DNA of 55,575 nucleotides from Alphaproteobacteria bacterium. Its GTDB lineage: Bacteria > Pseudomonadota > Alphaproteobacteria > Micavibrionales > Micavibrionaceae. Positions 1-11,297 of this stretch are shown piece by piece; the first letter of the stretch is position 1; each line of letters begins with the position of its first letter. The notes beneath the pieces were generated by a model that was not told the DNA's origin, made no database searches, and saw only the letters and a program-made list of their open reading frames with translations. The translations under genes and the position numbers were made by a program. Location: positions 1 to 55,575 of the forward strand of contig JAJOJU010000022.1 in assembly GCA_021208265.1 (NCBI GenBank), in the 5' to 3' direction.

Positions 1-776
1 CCCAGCTGCCCGCCCGCCATGTAAAGCGTTTTCCCGGCGGAGTTCACGATATGGTCAATCGCCTGCATGGCGAAATTCATGGTCATGAATTCAACAACAG
101 GCTTCAGGCCGTTAAAAGGCCGCGCCTGTGGCGATACCCGCAAAACCGTATTCGGTGATGGGTGTATCAATCACGCGCTTGGCGCCAAATTCATCCAGCA
201 ACCCTTGGGAACTTTATAAGCGCCGTTATATTCGGCCACTTCTTCGCCCATCAGGAACACGGTTTCATCGCGGCGCATTTCTTCCGCCATGGCATCGCGG
301 AGAGCCTCACGCACCGTCATCTCACGTGTTTCAGTGAAAGACGCTTCATCGAAAGGGGGCGGCTCAAGAACCTTGCCTTGTGCGTACAGGATATCGCGGT
401 TTTCAATTACCTTACCGGCGGCTTGCGCCACATTGCCGGATGATGCGGGCGCGGACGCTGTTTCGGTTGAGCCCGATGATTGCGGCACGCAAGGGATATT
501 GGTTGTTGAGATGTCAATGCTGGAGGCATCTTCGCCCTCTTCCACCAGCACGGCGATAGCGGTATTCACCGCCACACCTTCCGTGCCTTCCTGCACCAGG
601 ATTTTACCGATAATACCTTCATCCACGGCTTCCACTTCCATGGTGGCTTTATCCGTTTCAATCTCGGCAATCACATCACCGGGCGATACGGCATCACCTT
701 CTTTTTTCAGCCATTTGGCCAAATTACCTTCCGTCATGGTCGGCGATAATGCGGGCATAAGAATTTGTGTAGGCAT
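1..776 (-). CDS. pdhB: Pyruvate dehydrogenase E1 beta subunit with N-terminal lipoyl domain (3' end outside window; two frameshifts)
   Basis: With PdhA this forms the E1 component of pyruvate dehydrogenase, which decarboxylates pyruvate and passes the acetyl group to lipoamide. Residues 1 to about 80 are a lipoyl domain with the lipoyl-lysine in ETDKATM (Lys43). A linker and the E1 beta transketolase-like domain follow ([13 protein letters not shown]). The ATG at 776 is one base after the pdhA stop; an in-frame ATG at 794 would overlap pdhA and is less likely. Two frameshifts interrupt the gene. One base is missing near 207-212 (GGGAAC on the plus strand), after which the frame reads [16 protein letters not shown]. 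One base is extra in the A4 run at 114-117, before [15 protein letters not shown]. The lipoyl-E1 beta fusion is typical of alphaproteobacteria. The function is certain; the frameshifts are probably sequence errors. Confidence 0.93.
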
Positions 777-777
777 A

Positions 778-1800
778 TTAGTCTTTAACCTCAATCAGTA
801 CATCCGTCCAAAGTTCAGCCTCATCCGGCAGGGGTGAATCTTGCGCGAACTGCGCAGCATCATTCACGATCTCTTTAATCTCTTTATCGATATCCTTGAT
901 CTCTTCTTCCTTGATCCCGGCTTCCTGCATCATGTCCTTGATTTGTGTAATCGGATCATGATCCTGCTTCATGCCTTCCAGCTCTTCCTTGGTGCGGTAT
1001 TTCGCGGGATCGGACATGGAATGGCCGCGGTAGCGGTATGTAAGAACCTCAAGGATATAAGGGCCGTTGCCCTCGCGGATGTAATCCAGCGCCTGACGGG
1101 CGGCCGCCTGCACGGCAAACACGTTCATGCCATCCACCTGCTCGCCGGGGATATCATAGCCCACACCGCGCTTATAAAGCGTGCCGGCGGAGGAGCGTTT
1201 TACGGATGTACCCATGCCGTACTGGTTATTTTCAATCACGAACAGAACTGGCAGCTTCCAGAGAGAGGCCATATTATAGCTTTCCGCTACCTGCCCCTGG
1301 TTAGAAGCGCCGTCACCCATATAGGCCACAGCCACGCCGTTATCTTCCTTATATTTGTGGGCGAAAGCCAGACCGGCGCCCAGCGCCACCTGCGCGCCCA
1401 CAATGCCATGGCCGCCAAAGAAATTGGCTTCCTTGGAAAACATATGCATGGAGCCACCTTTACCGCGGGAATATCCACCCTCGCGCCCCGTAAGCTCGGC
1501 CATAATGCCGCGCGCTTCCATACCGCATGCCAGCATGTGTGCATGGTCACGGTAAGCGGTGATAACGCTATCCTGCGGCTGCTGCTGGGATTGAATACCC
1601 GTTACAACAGCTTCCTGCCCGATATAAAGATGGCAGAAACCGCCAATAAGCCCCATGCCGTAAAGCTGCCCGGCTTTTTCTTCAAAGCGGCGGATCAACA
1701 GCATCTCGCGGTAGAGTTTTTTCATCTCTTCCACAGACGGTTTCGGCATAGAATTGGAGATTGTTTTCAAATCAGGTTTCTTTGTTTTAGTGGCGGCCAT
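778..1800 (-). CDS. pdhA: Pyruvate dehydrogenase E1 component, alpha subunit
   Basis: This is the thiamine diphosphate-binding alpha subunit of the pyruvate dehydrogenase E1 heterotetramer, active in the cytoplasm at the entry to the TCA cycle. The 340-residue length fits the family. The TPP/Mg motif is visible as GDGASNQG (residues 162-169) ending in NN (191-192). The conserved loop [15 protein letters not shown] lies near 255-269. The N-terminal 25 residues are Lys/Ser-rich and variable. The gene is followed after one base by pdhB, so the two are almost certainly co-transcribed. The 5' neighbour is ftsB, about 150 bases away, in the order eno-ftsB-pdhA-pdhB seen in many alphaproteobacteria. 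Confidence 0.97.
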   Translation of the reverse strand: MAATKTKKPDLKTISNSMPKPSVEEMKKLYREMLLIRRFEEKAGQLYGMGLIGGFCHLYIGQEAVVTGIQSQQQPQDSVITAYRDHAHMLACGMEARGIMAELTGREGGYSRGKGGSMHMFSKEANFFGGHGIVGAQVALGAGLAFAHKYKEDNGVAVAYMGDGASNQGQVAESYNMASLWKLPVLFVIENNQYGMGTSVKRSSAGTLYKRGVGYDIPGEQVDGMNVFAVQAAARQALDYIREGNGPYILEVLTYRYRGHSMSDPAKYRTKEELEGMKQDHDPITQIKDMMQEAGIKEEEIKDIDKEIKEIVNDAAQFAQDSPLPDEAELWTDVLIEVKD

Positions 1801-1950
1801 AATTCACACAACTTTCTGGCTTTGGAAAAATCGCATAACAGCTACAGGATTTCTGCAAGGCTTTCCAGCAAAAACCGCTATTTTGTGCGGTGCAACATAT
1901 TGAAAGGAAAGGAAAATTTGTATATTAGAGGATTTTTGGAATTTTATTTC

Positions 1951-2274
1951 CTAACGCAACCCCGAACCGGATACAAACCATTCATCCGGATGCCGGTAAC
2001 CCAGCATAAAGCGCACGCGCTCCTCTAGAAAATCCTTGTTTAAAGAACCGGGGCGCAACATGACAACCTTACGCTCCAGCGCTTCACGCTTGGATTTCAG
2101 GATAACCAGCTCGGCATTTTTCTCCACCACATCGTGCTGCACCGCGACTAACGCGGGAAGACTGCGATGCCCCTGTATGATGTGATACCCAAAATACAGG
2201 CACAAAAACGCCCCGATCAGGATCGGAATATTACGGCGCAATGTGAATGATCGGTATGGCAGGGCGTTGTTCAT
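1951..2274 (-). CDS. ftsB: FtsB/DivIC-family septum formation initiator
   Basis: This small bitopic membrane protein is expected in the FtsQ-FtsB-FtsL division subcomplex. It has 107 residues: a short basic cytoplasmic N-terminus, one membrane helix at about residues 16-33, then a periplasmic coiled coil at about 40-75 (QHDVVEKNAELVILKSKREALERKV) and a compact tail beginning LNKDFLEERVRFMLGY. That tail pattern is typical of the DivIC/FtsB family. It lies between eno and pdhA, where alphaproteobacteria usually carry this gene. Identification rests on topology, family pattern and position. Confidence 0.85.
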   Translation of the reverse strand: MNNALPYRSFTLRRNIPILIGAFLCLYFGYHIIQGHRSLPALVAVQHDVVEKNAELVILKSKREALERKVVMLRPGSLNKDFLEERVRFMLGYRHPDEWFVSGSGLR

Positions 2275-2347
2275 ACACCTATAGAATCACACCCGATTCG
2301 CACGCGCAAGATAAAAAATGTTTTAGATTCAATAGCTTAAACAGGAA

Positions 2348-2374
2348 CACTTGCAGAACAAAATCCTGCAAGTG
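2348..2374. terminator. Perfect 9-bp stem-loop between eno and ftsB
   Basis: CACTTGCAG (2348-2356) and CTGCAAGTG (2366-2374) pair perfectly around a 9-base loop. The hairpin lies about 35 bases beyond the eno stop in the eno direction. No U-tract follows directly on either strand, so it is a weak or factor-dependent terminator at best. It could instead be an mRNA-stabilising hairpin or a protein-binding palindrome. Confidence 0.4.
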
Positions 2375-2409
2375 ATTCAAATGACTCAATAATTTTTCAA
2401 GAAAAAATT

Positions 2410-3756
<1,347 letters not shown>

Positions 3757-3820
3757 TTACCGCCGCCATTTTTAAACAGCTGTACGCGCCGTGTAAATAT
3801 CAAAAGGGGAAAAGAAGAGA

Positions 3821-4357
3821 TCAGGCCTGTTCGTTGAGCGTAAGACCGCGCCGGAAAGATGTATGGGTAGGGCCGCTATCCTTACCTTGCTTGGCCTCCA
3901 GAATCCGGATTTGCTCTTCCAGACGCTTTTCGTATTCTTTTAGCGACACACCGCGTTCATTCTGAACCAGTTGCTCCGCCTGCTTACGCAAGGATGCTGC
4001 TGCCGCCTTGGCATCCTCCTCAATTTTAGCTTCTTCAGCTGCCAGCACCAAAGGGGAAATTTTGTCCTTAGGCAGAGACGAACGCAACGCTTTAATTTGC
4101 TGAGCCAGATCCGCTACGCTTAACGCAGCGCCGCTGGTCATACCGAACAAGGCCGCACCCTGACTGCCAACCTGGTTTACAAACTGACGATTGAGAGAAC
4201 GTGCACTACTGGAAAGACCTATGCTGCTGCGGTTAATCCGGCGCCCGGCCTCAAGCAAATCAACGCCGCCCAGCAATTGCGGGCGACCAGCACCAATGCC
4301 TTGCTCATTGGCAAGGGTGGAAGAAACGAGAAAACGTGAAGCACCGGCAACGGTCAT
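3821..4357 (-). CDS. Hypothetical protein, Ala-rich with C-terminal coiled coil
   Basis: I do not recognise this 178-residue protein. It has no clear signal peptide or membrane helix. The first 85 residues are rich in Gly, Ser and Ala. The stretch from about 85 to 160 is strongly helical and charged (AAEEAKIEEDAKAAAASLRK and EYEKRLEEQIRILEAKQ) and probably forms a coiled coil. The C-terminus is short and basic. It sits between kdsA and eno, which are normally close neighbours, so it looks like a lineage-specific insertion. The frame is intact and base composition matches its surroundings, which supports it as a real gene. No function is proposed. Confidence 0.7.
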   Translation of the reverse strand: MTVAGASRFLVSSTLANEQGIGAGRPQLLGGVDLLEAGRRINRSSIGLSSSARSLNRQFVNQVGSQGAALFGMTSGAALSVADLAQQIKALRSSLPKDKISPLVLAAEEAKIEEDAKAAAASLRKQAEQLVQNERGVSLKEYEKRLEEQIRILEAKQGKDSGPTHTSFRRGLTLNEQA

Positions 4358-4405
4358 ATTGTGCGAGATCTCCTATCTCAAATACATAATCCTTCACCTT
4401 ATATT

Positions 4406-5227
4406 CTAGCCGGATTTTGCAATTTTATCAAGTTTTTGCAGCATCGATAGAACACCCTCAAGATCCTGCAGCTTTACCATGTTTGGTCCGTCAGAAGGCG
4501 CGTTATCCGGGTCCTGATGCACTTCCATGAACACGCCCGCCACACCCACAGCAACGGCCGCGCGTGCCAGAACGGGAACCATGGTACGGTCTCCGCCGCT
4601 GGATGTGCCCTGCCCACCCGGCTGCTGCACGGAATGGGTGGCATCAAAAATCACGGGGTAGCCTGTTTCCGCCATAATCGGCAGAGCGCGCATATCAGAT
4701 ACCAACGTATTATACCCAAAGCTCGCCCCGCGTTCGGTCAGAAGAATATTGTCATTTCCGCTTTCGGATATTTTAGCCGCCACGTTCTTCATATCCCACG
4801 GCGCGAGGAACTGCCCTTTTTTAACATTCACCACGCAACCTGTTTTGGCAGCGGCGATCAGCAGATCAGTCTGGCGGCAAAGGAAAGCCGGAATTTGTAA
4901 AACATCAATCACATCCGCCACGGCGGTGCATTGATCTTCCGTATGAATATCGGTCAGCACCGGCACAGAAAATTCTTTTTTAATATCGGCAAACACAGCG
5001 AGAGATTTATCAAGCCCGATTCCGCGCTTGCCATGCAAGGACGTACGGTTCGCCTTATCGAAGGATGACTTATATATAAGGGGGATGCCAAGCTTATCCG
5101 CAATCTCTTTAATAGCCCCACACATCATAAAGGCATGATCGCGGCTCTCCATCTGGCACGGCCCGGCAATAAGGGCGAAGGGTAGGTTCGAGGCGATACG
5201 GATATTCTGGACGGCAATCGTTTTCAT
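4406..5227 (-). CDS. kdsA: 3-deoxy-8-phosphooctulonate synthase (KDO-8-phosphate synthase)
   Basis: This enzyme condenses phosphoenolpyruvate with arabinose-5-phosphate to give KDO-8-phosphate, the precursor of the inner-core sugar of lipopolysaccharide. The 273-residue TIM barrel is full length. Family landmarks are [11 protein letters not shown] near the N-terminus, [12 protein letters not shown], the DIHTEDQ region, [18 protein letters not shown], and [14 protein letters not shown]. It lies upstream of eno on the same strand. A divergent small gene starts 88 bases away, so that gap probably carries both promoters, although I cannot pick out convincing hexamers. Confidence 0.97.
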   Translation of the reverse strand: MKTIAVQNIRIASNLPFALIAGPCQMESRDHAFMMCGAIKEIADKLGIPLIYKSSFDKANRTSLHGKRGIGLDKSLAVFADIKKEFSVPVLTDIHTEDQCTAVADVIDVLQIPAFLCRQTDLLIAAAKTGCVVNVKKGQFLAPWDMKNVAAKISESGNDNILLTERGASFGYNTLVSDMRALPIMAETGYPVIFDATHSVQQPGGQGTSSGGDRTMVPVLARAAVAVGVAGVFMEVHQDPDNAPSDGPNMVKLQDLEGVLSMLQKLDKIAKSG

Positions 5228-5315
5228 ATATTCTCAGGCCTTTTCAATATTTTACTTGCAACGCAACAATACTTACTCTTTGTTGGAAAGAAAACAATAG
5301 AAAGCAGGGAATTTA

Positions 5316-5591
5316 ATGTCCGATGACAAACAAGACAAACTAAAGCGCATATGGCCCAAGGCGCCGCCGGTGGAACTGGACACCGATATGCCTGAACCTG
5401 AAAACGTAAGTGAATTACCAGCTTTCCTGCATTCATCACCCAGCTTTCGTCGCGTTTTTTATGGCACAACGGGGGCGATGCTGCTGGCCCTCGCCGGTAC
5501 AGCCTATATCTATTTCAATGGCCCCGATCAAAAACATAACCCTGTCCTGAACGGTACGGCAGAGAAGCTCTTTCCTGAATTAAGACGCTAA
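5316..5591 (+). CDS. Hypothetical small single-span membrane protein
   Basis: I do not recognise this 91-residue protein. Residues 1-45 are acidic and polar (MSDDKQDKLKRIWPKAPPVE). One hydrophobic helix follows at about 51-69 (TGAMLLALAGTAYIYF), then a short polar tail. This suggests an inner-membrane protein with its N-terminus in the cytoplasm. The ATG at 5316 is preceded by AGCAGGGA, a fair ribosome-binding site. It is divergent from kdsA and in line with the next small plus-strand gene. It may be a lineage-specific envelope protein, which is inference from topology only. Confidence 0.65.
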   Translation: MSDDKQDKLKRIWPKAPPVELDTDMPEPENVSELPAFLHSSPSFRRVFYGTTGAMLLALAGTAYIYFNGPDQKHNPVLNGTAEKLFPELRR

Positions 5592-5632
5592 GAAAAGCAG
5601 TTATACATAAAAAATATATTGCGCTTTAGCAT

Positions 5633-5659
5633 GGTGATGCCTTACATAAAGCGATCACC
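5633..5659. promoter_or_regulatory. Inverted repeat upstream of the small gene at 5680, possible operator
   Basis: GGTGAT (5633-5638) and ATCACC (5654-5659) form a perfect 6-bp inverted repeat with a 15-base spacer, 20 bases before the start codon. An operator is possible, especially if the downstream protein binds DNA. A chance repeat of this size is also plausible. Confidence 0.25.
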
Positions 5660-5679
5660 GCGAAGAGGATTGCGCTACT

Positions 5680-5895
5680 ATGAAGAAGAACAAACACGCC
5701 ACAGAAACATTTCTGCAAGCGGCCCAGTTTGGTTTACAGCCGGACAAGATTGGAGAATTTGAGGATCGTTGCGATTTAAGCAAAGGCCTTATACAGCAAT
5801 TCGTGGACGGTACGACCTACCCCTCTGGCAATCAAGCACGAAAGATCATCACAAGCGCGCAGACCATGGGGTGGAGCGCACCAGAAACAGCCTAA
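5680..5895 (+). CDS. Hypothetical small protein, possibly helix-turn-helix
   Basis: This is a 71-residue soluble protein that I cannot assign to a family. The middle (CDLSKGLIQQFVDGTTYPSG) resembles the recognition-helix part of small Cro/XRE-type proteins, where a Ser-(x)-Gly-x-Ile turn is followed by a helix and a 'G-x-x-P' corner. That is only a visual resemblance. Its stop codon overlaps the convergent rlpA stop by three bases (5893-5895 against 5892-5894). An AGAGGA lies rather far upstream of the ATG. It follows the small membrane protein gene on the same strand and could share a transcript with it. Confidence 0.55.
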   Translation: MKKNKHATETFLQAAQFGLQPDKIGEFEDRCDLSKGLIQQFVDGTTYPSGNQARKIITSAQTMGWSAPETA

Positions 5896-6335
5896 GAACA
5901 CCGGTAAACATGCACGCGCTGGGTATCCATCATGCCCAGTTTTTTGGCAGCCCCCCAGCTGAGATCGATAATGCGCCCATGCACGAACGGCCCGCGGTCG
6001 TTGACGCGCACAAACACTCCTTCCGGGTTACCGCCACGGCTTAAATCATCCAGTTTAACATGCAGGATCGTACCGAAAGGCAGTTTTGGGTGGGCGGTTG
6101 AAATACCGTCAGGCTTGAACATTTCTCCGCTTGCCGTTCGGTTGCCTGCCAGCTCATGCCCGTACCATGACGCCAGCCCCTTTTGATAGAGCTTGCATTT
6201 ACGCTCCGGCGCTGAGGGTTTCGGCAAAGGCAGAGATGATTGAACTTGCGGCACGGCTGGCGGCGGCTGTTTCGGCACCCCGGAACAGCCCGCCAGAAAA
6301 ACAACCAGAAGAACGGTAAGGGGAAAACACCGCAA
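5892..6335 (-). CDS. rlpA: RlpA-like lipoprotein, septal ring lytic transglycosylase family
   Basis: RlpA proteins are outer-membrane lipoproteins that cleave denuded peptidoglycan glycan strands at the division site. I choose the TTG at 6335, which gives 147 residues. It starts four bases after the pyrG stop, and upstream in-frame sequence is only the antisense of pyrG. The signal peptide ends in the lipobox LAGC with Cys17. A proline-rich linker leads to the double-psi beta-barrel: ASWYGHELAGNRTASGE, AHPKLPFGT, RVNDRGPFVHGRIIDLS. The acid and His of the active-site motif are present. No SPOR domain follows, so septal targeting must differ or be absent. The start codon is the least certain part. 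Confidence 0.85.
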   Translation of the reverse strand: MRCFPLTVLLVVFLAGCSGVPKQPPPAVPQVQSSLPLPKPSAPERKCKLYQKGLASWYGHELAGNRTASGEMFKPDGISTAHPKLPFGTILHVKLDDLSRGGNPEGVFVRVNDRGPFVHGRIIDLSWGAAKKLGMMDTQRVHVYRCS

Positions 6336-6339
6336 TGAT

Positions 6340-7973
<1,634 letters not shown>

Positions 7974-8084
7974 TTACTTACACGTGTGTGTAACGACTTT
8001 GTTTTTTTCACGTAAACAAAAAAATTCTAAAAAAAATGAAACCGTCCCCCCACAATTTTGTTGGGAGATTAAAAAGCCTCGGCC

Positions 8085-8459
8085 TTACTGAGCCATCGGC
8101 GCTTCCGGAGCAGACTCAGGTGCCTCAGGTGCAGGAGCCTCAGGTGCTTCGGCTGATGCTTCCGCAGGCTGCTCTACCGCTGCCGGGGCTTCCTGATAAT
8201 TCTCCAGAATACCCTTCCGCGCATTACTGGCCTGACCGGCCAAAATACCCAGAATGAGCGATGTGCAAAAAAAACCGGCGGCACAATAAGCCGTGGCCTT
8301 GGACAGAGCATTCGCAGCGCCCTTGGCTGTCGTTAAACCGCCCAAGCCGCCGCCGCCGCCGCCGATGCCCAAACCGCCCCCTTCCGAGCGCTGCAACAGC
8401 ACCAGCCCAATAATAGCCAGAGCCAAAAACAGATGAATGACGAGTACTACGTTTACCAT
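8085..8459 (-). CDS. secG: Preprotein translocase subunit SecG
   Basis: SecG is the small accessory subunit of the SecYEG protein-export channel in the inner membrane. The start at 8459 gives MVNVVLVIHLFLALAIIGLV, the first membrane helix, followed by LLQRSEGGGLGIGGG, the hallmark glycine-rich loop. A second helix is at about 58-78. The last 45 residues are a low-complexity Ala/Pro/Glu tail, common in alphaproteobacterial SecG. It lies between tpiA and pyrG on the same strand, the usual order. I prefer this start to a longer in-frame one that overlaps the tpiA end. Confidence 0.93.
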   Translation of the reverse strand: MVNVVLVIHLFLALAIIGLVLLQRSEGGGLGIGGGGGGLGGLTTAKGAANALSKATAYCAAGFFCTSLILGILAGQASNARKGILENYQEAPAAVEQPAEASAEAPEAPAPEAPESAPEAPMAQ

Positions 8460-8481
8460 TTTCTTTGCTTCTTTTTTCTTT

Positions 8482-9228
8482 TTATCCGGCAATCGCCAGA
8501 AAATCTTGAGCCTTAAGGCTTGCCCCACCGACAAGGACACCGTCCACATTCGGGGTCTTTAGTATACCGGGCCCGTTTTCCGGGTTCACCGAACCGCCAT
8601 ACAAAATACGCATATTCTCGGCATCCGCAAGCTTTTCTTCCAAGGCCTCGCGAATAAAGGAGTGCATCATCAGAATATCTGTTTCCGATGCCGTTTTGCC
8701 GGTACCGATCGCCCAAACAGGCTCATAAGCAATCACGGTGTTGCGCGCATGCGCCCCGGCAGGAAGGGATTCGAAAAGCTGCTTTTGCACTACTTCCTCG
8801 GCTCGGCCGCCGTCACGTTCTTCTTGTGTCTCGCCGATACAGACAATCGCTGTCATGCCGTTTTTAATCACTTGCTCCGCTTTAGCTTTGATATCGGCAT
8901 TGCTCTCACAATGATATTTACGACGTTCGGAATGCCCCGCAATGGCGTAAGTGCAGGCCGAATCTTTCAGCATGGACGCCGAAATATCGCCCGTATAAGC
9001 ACCCTTGTCGTGCGGCGAACAATCCTGCGCGCCAAAGCTGATGAATGTATGGTTGCCGAGCGCATGCCGAACAGTCGGCAGATAAATGAAGGGCGGGAAT
9101 ATCACGAATTCGTTGTCACCCTGTAAAGCCTGATTCTGATAAACGCCGTTAATAACATCGGCGATCAGCAGCTTGGCTTCCTCAAGGCTGCAATTCATCT
9201 TCCAGTTTCCGGCAATCAGCTTTTTCAT
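8482..9228 (-). CDS. tpiA: Triose-phosphate isomerase
   Basis: This glycolytic enzyme interconverts dihydroxyacetone phosphate and glyceraldehyde-3-phosphate. The 248-residue TIM barrel is complete. GNWKMNCS carries the active-site Asn and Lys. IAGHSERRKYH carries the catalytic His. AYEPVWAIGTGKTA carries the catalytic Glu and the mobile loop. ILYGGSVNPENG is the phosphate-binding end. It is divergent from ppiD across about 120 bases and is followed by secG, with 22 bases between the stop and the secG start. Confidence 0.98.
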   Translation of the reverse strand: MKKLIAGNWKMNCSLEEAKLLIADVINGVYQNQALQGDNEFVIFPPFIYLPTVRHALGNHTFISFGAQDCSPHDKGAYTGDISASMLKDSACTYAIAGHSERRKYHCESNADIKAKAEQVIKNGMTAIVCIGETQEERDGGRAEEVVQKQLFESLPAGAHARNTVIAYEPVWAIGTGKTASETDILMMHSFIREALEEKLADAENMRILYGGSVNPENGPGILKTPNVDGVLVGGASLKAQDFLAIAG

Positions 9229-9351
9229 CGGGTTTTGTCCTTTTTATACCCCTCACATTAAAGAGGCGGTGCAAAATTGCAATCCCGCCCTTGCCGCCTG
9301 CCCACAAGAACCGCTATACAAAAGAACGAATAAAAATTGAGGATTTTTACG

Positions 9352-11297
9352 ATGGTTATGCAGGTTATGCGTCAGGGCCGTTTTTCCGGCCTTATCAAAT
9401 TTGGCTTCATCACATTGCTGGTGCTGGGAACATTCGGTCTGGTGCTAAGCGATGTGCGCGGCGTTCTGACCGGCGGCGTCAGCGGCAGTAATGTGGCCGC
9501 CGTGGGGGGAGAAACAATCTCGCTCACCAGCTTTGATCGCACTCTTAACCGCACCCTGCCCCGCATCGGGATATCGCCACAGGAATCATACCAGCTGGGT
9601 TACACGCAGCAGCTTCTGAATAATGAAATGCGCGGCTATGCTCTGCAAATCGCTGCAAAAGACATCGGCATTGAAGTCAGCCGCGATCAGGTCGCCAAAC
9701 AGGTTGCCAGCATCATCAACCCGATTGCCGGCGAAAACGGTAATAAACAGGAAGTTCTGGAACAGGTTTTGCGCGCACAGGGCTTGACCGAGCCGGAGTT
9801 TGTGGCGCAAGTGGGGCGTGAAACCGCTTCCAGCCTTCTGACAGGCGCCCTCTCCAACGCCATTGCCCCGGCTTCCGGTGAGATGCTGGAAGATCTGTAC
9901 CTGTATGAAAATGAAACGCGGGATGTAGAGCTGATTGCCTTCCGCCATGAAGATTTCAAACTGGAACAGGAGCCGGATGAAGCCGCGCTTAAAACCGCTT
10001 ATGAAGGTTTGAAGGAAAACTTTGCGATCCCCGAATCGCGTGATGTAAAGCTGATGGTTATTAACGATGAAGCCCTGAAGGCCAAGGTTGATGTGTCGGA
10101 AGAAGAGCTGCGCCGTATCTATGATGAAGACAAAAATGCCTTCGTTGTGCAGGAAACCCGCAAAGTGGAACAGGCTATTCTGAAAGAGGAGATTCAGGCC
10201 CAGGAAGTTGCAAAACTGGCCGAAGGCGGCAAAGCATTGAAAGAGGCTGTCAAAGACGTGACGGGCGATGAAAAAGCCTATATCGGTGACATCGATTTCG
10301 AAAAAGATGCCACGCAAGCTGAACTGCGCACAGTTGTTTTTGACGGTAAAAACATCGGAAAAGTCTTGCCCCCCACACAAACACCACTGGGGTATCACGT
10401 TATGATAGTCAAAAAAATCACTCCCCCGGCGATGAAACCATTCAGTCAGGTCAAGAGCGAGATCAAAAAAGAGCAGTTAGAAATCAAAACATCCGACCAG
10501 ATTTATGACCTGTCGGCCACGCTCGATGACCTGCTGGCCGGCGGCGCCACAATGGAAGAAATTCAATCGCAAGTACCGCTCAAGACCAACGAATTCAAGG
10601 GCCTGCGCCAGACGGGTCAGAATGAGGAAGGCAAAGATCTGCTGGCTGATTTTAAGGACGATGCATCGGAAATCGTGCAAACGGCGTTTGGCCTGCTGGA
10701 AAGCGAAACATCCCCCGTGTTGCAGTTAAAGGACGGGCGTTATGCGGTATTGCATGTTTCAGCCATCACCCCCAAAACATACAAGCCATATGACGATGTA
10801 AAGGATGAACTTAAAACCCAGACCATCGCATCCGACAAAGCCACCCAAAACCGCATGCTTGTGAAATCGCTGCAAGAAAAGCTTGATAAGGGTGAGACCA
10901 CATTTTCGGCACTGTCGGAAGAACTGAAAAAACCTATCAAGTCTCTGCCGGGTCTTAAAAAACAGATGGATAACACGCCGGAACCTTTGATCCCCGCCAC
11001 GCTTAACCTTATCTTCGCACAAGAAAAGGATCAGGTTTTTACGCTGGATATCAAAGATGGTCTGGCCCTGATCGCCGTTACAAAAACGGCGCTCCCGGAA
11101 AAAGCTGATAAAAAAAGCACTGGATGAGCTTGCTAAAAAAAGTAGGCGATCAGGAGAAAAATGAAACCGTAAACACATTTGTTGGCCTGAAGATGGAGCA
11201 ATACGGCGCTCGTATTAATGATGGGCTGCTGCGTCAGATTTACGGTCGTTCTCTCGACTCTGTAGAGTATGAGGACACCAACCCCGGCTTCTTCTGA
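9352..11297 (+). CDS. ppiD: PpiD/SurA-type periplasmic foldase (peptidylprolyl isomerase), two frameshifts
   Basis: PpiD is an inner-membrane-anchored periplasmic chaperone that assists secreted and outer-membrane proteins. The ATG at 9352 is chosen because GAGGA lies nine bases upstream. The N-terminal anchor helix is at about residues 13-32 (FGFITLLVLGTFGLVL). A SurA_N-like helical domain follows, then a parvulin-like region (about 270-370, ending LPPTQTPLGYHVMIV) and a helical C-terminus. Two A7 runs (11110-11116 and 11135-11141) each carry one extra A. Repair gives 647 residues ending TNPGFF. The TGA at 11295-11297 overlaps the trpE ATG (TGATG), which implies translational coupling. Confidence 0.88.

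Noticed and set aside
841-2028. Long plus-strand open frame opposite pdhA and ftsB
   Set aside because: It is the antisense of well-supported genes, with no family features in its translation.
2348-2374. Strong intrinsic terminator for eno
   Set aside because: The hairpin is perfect, but no U-tract follows, so I list it only as a possible terminator.
9586-10398. Long minus-strand open frame opposite ppiD
   Set aside because: Antisense of ppiD; the Phe- and Ile-rich translation reflects ppiD codon use.
11110-11141. Programmed frameshifting in ppiD at the A7 runs
   Set aside because: A runs of this type are classic slippery sites, but two events in 30 bases, plus similar breaks in 14 other genes on C and T runs, fit sequencing error better.
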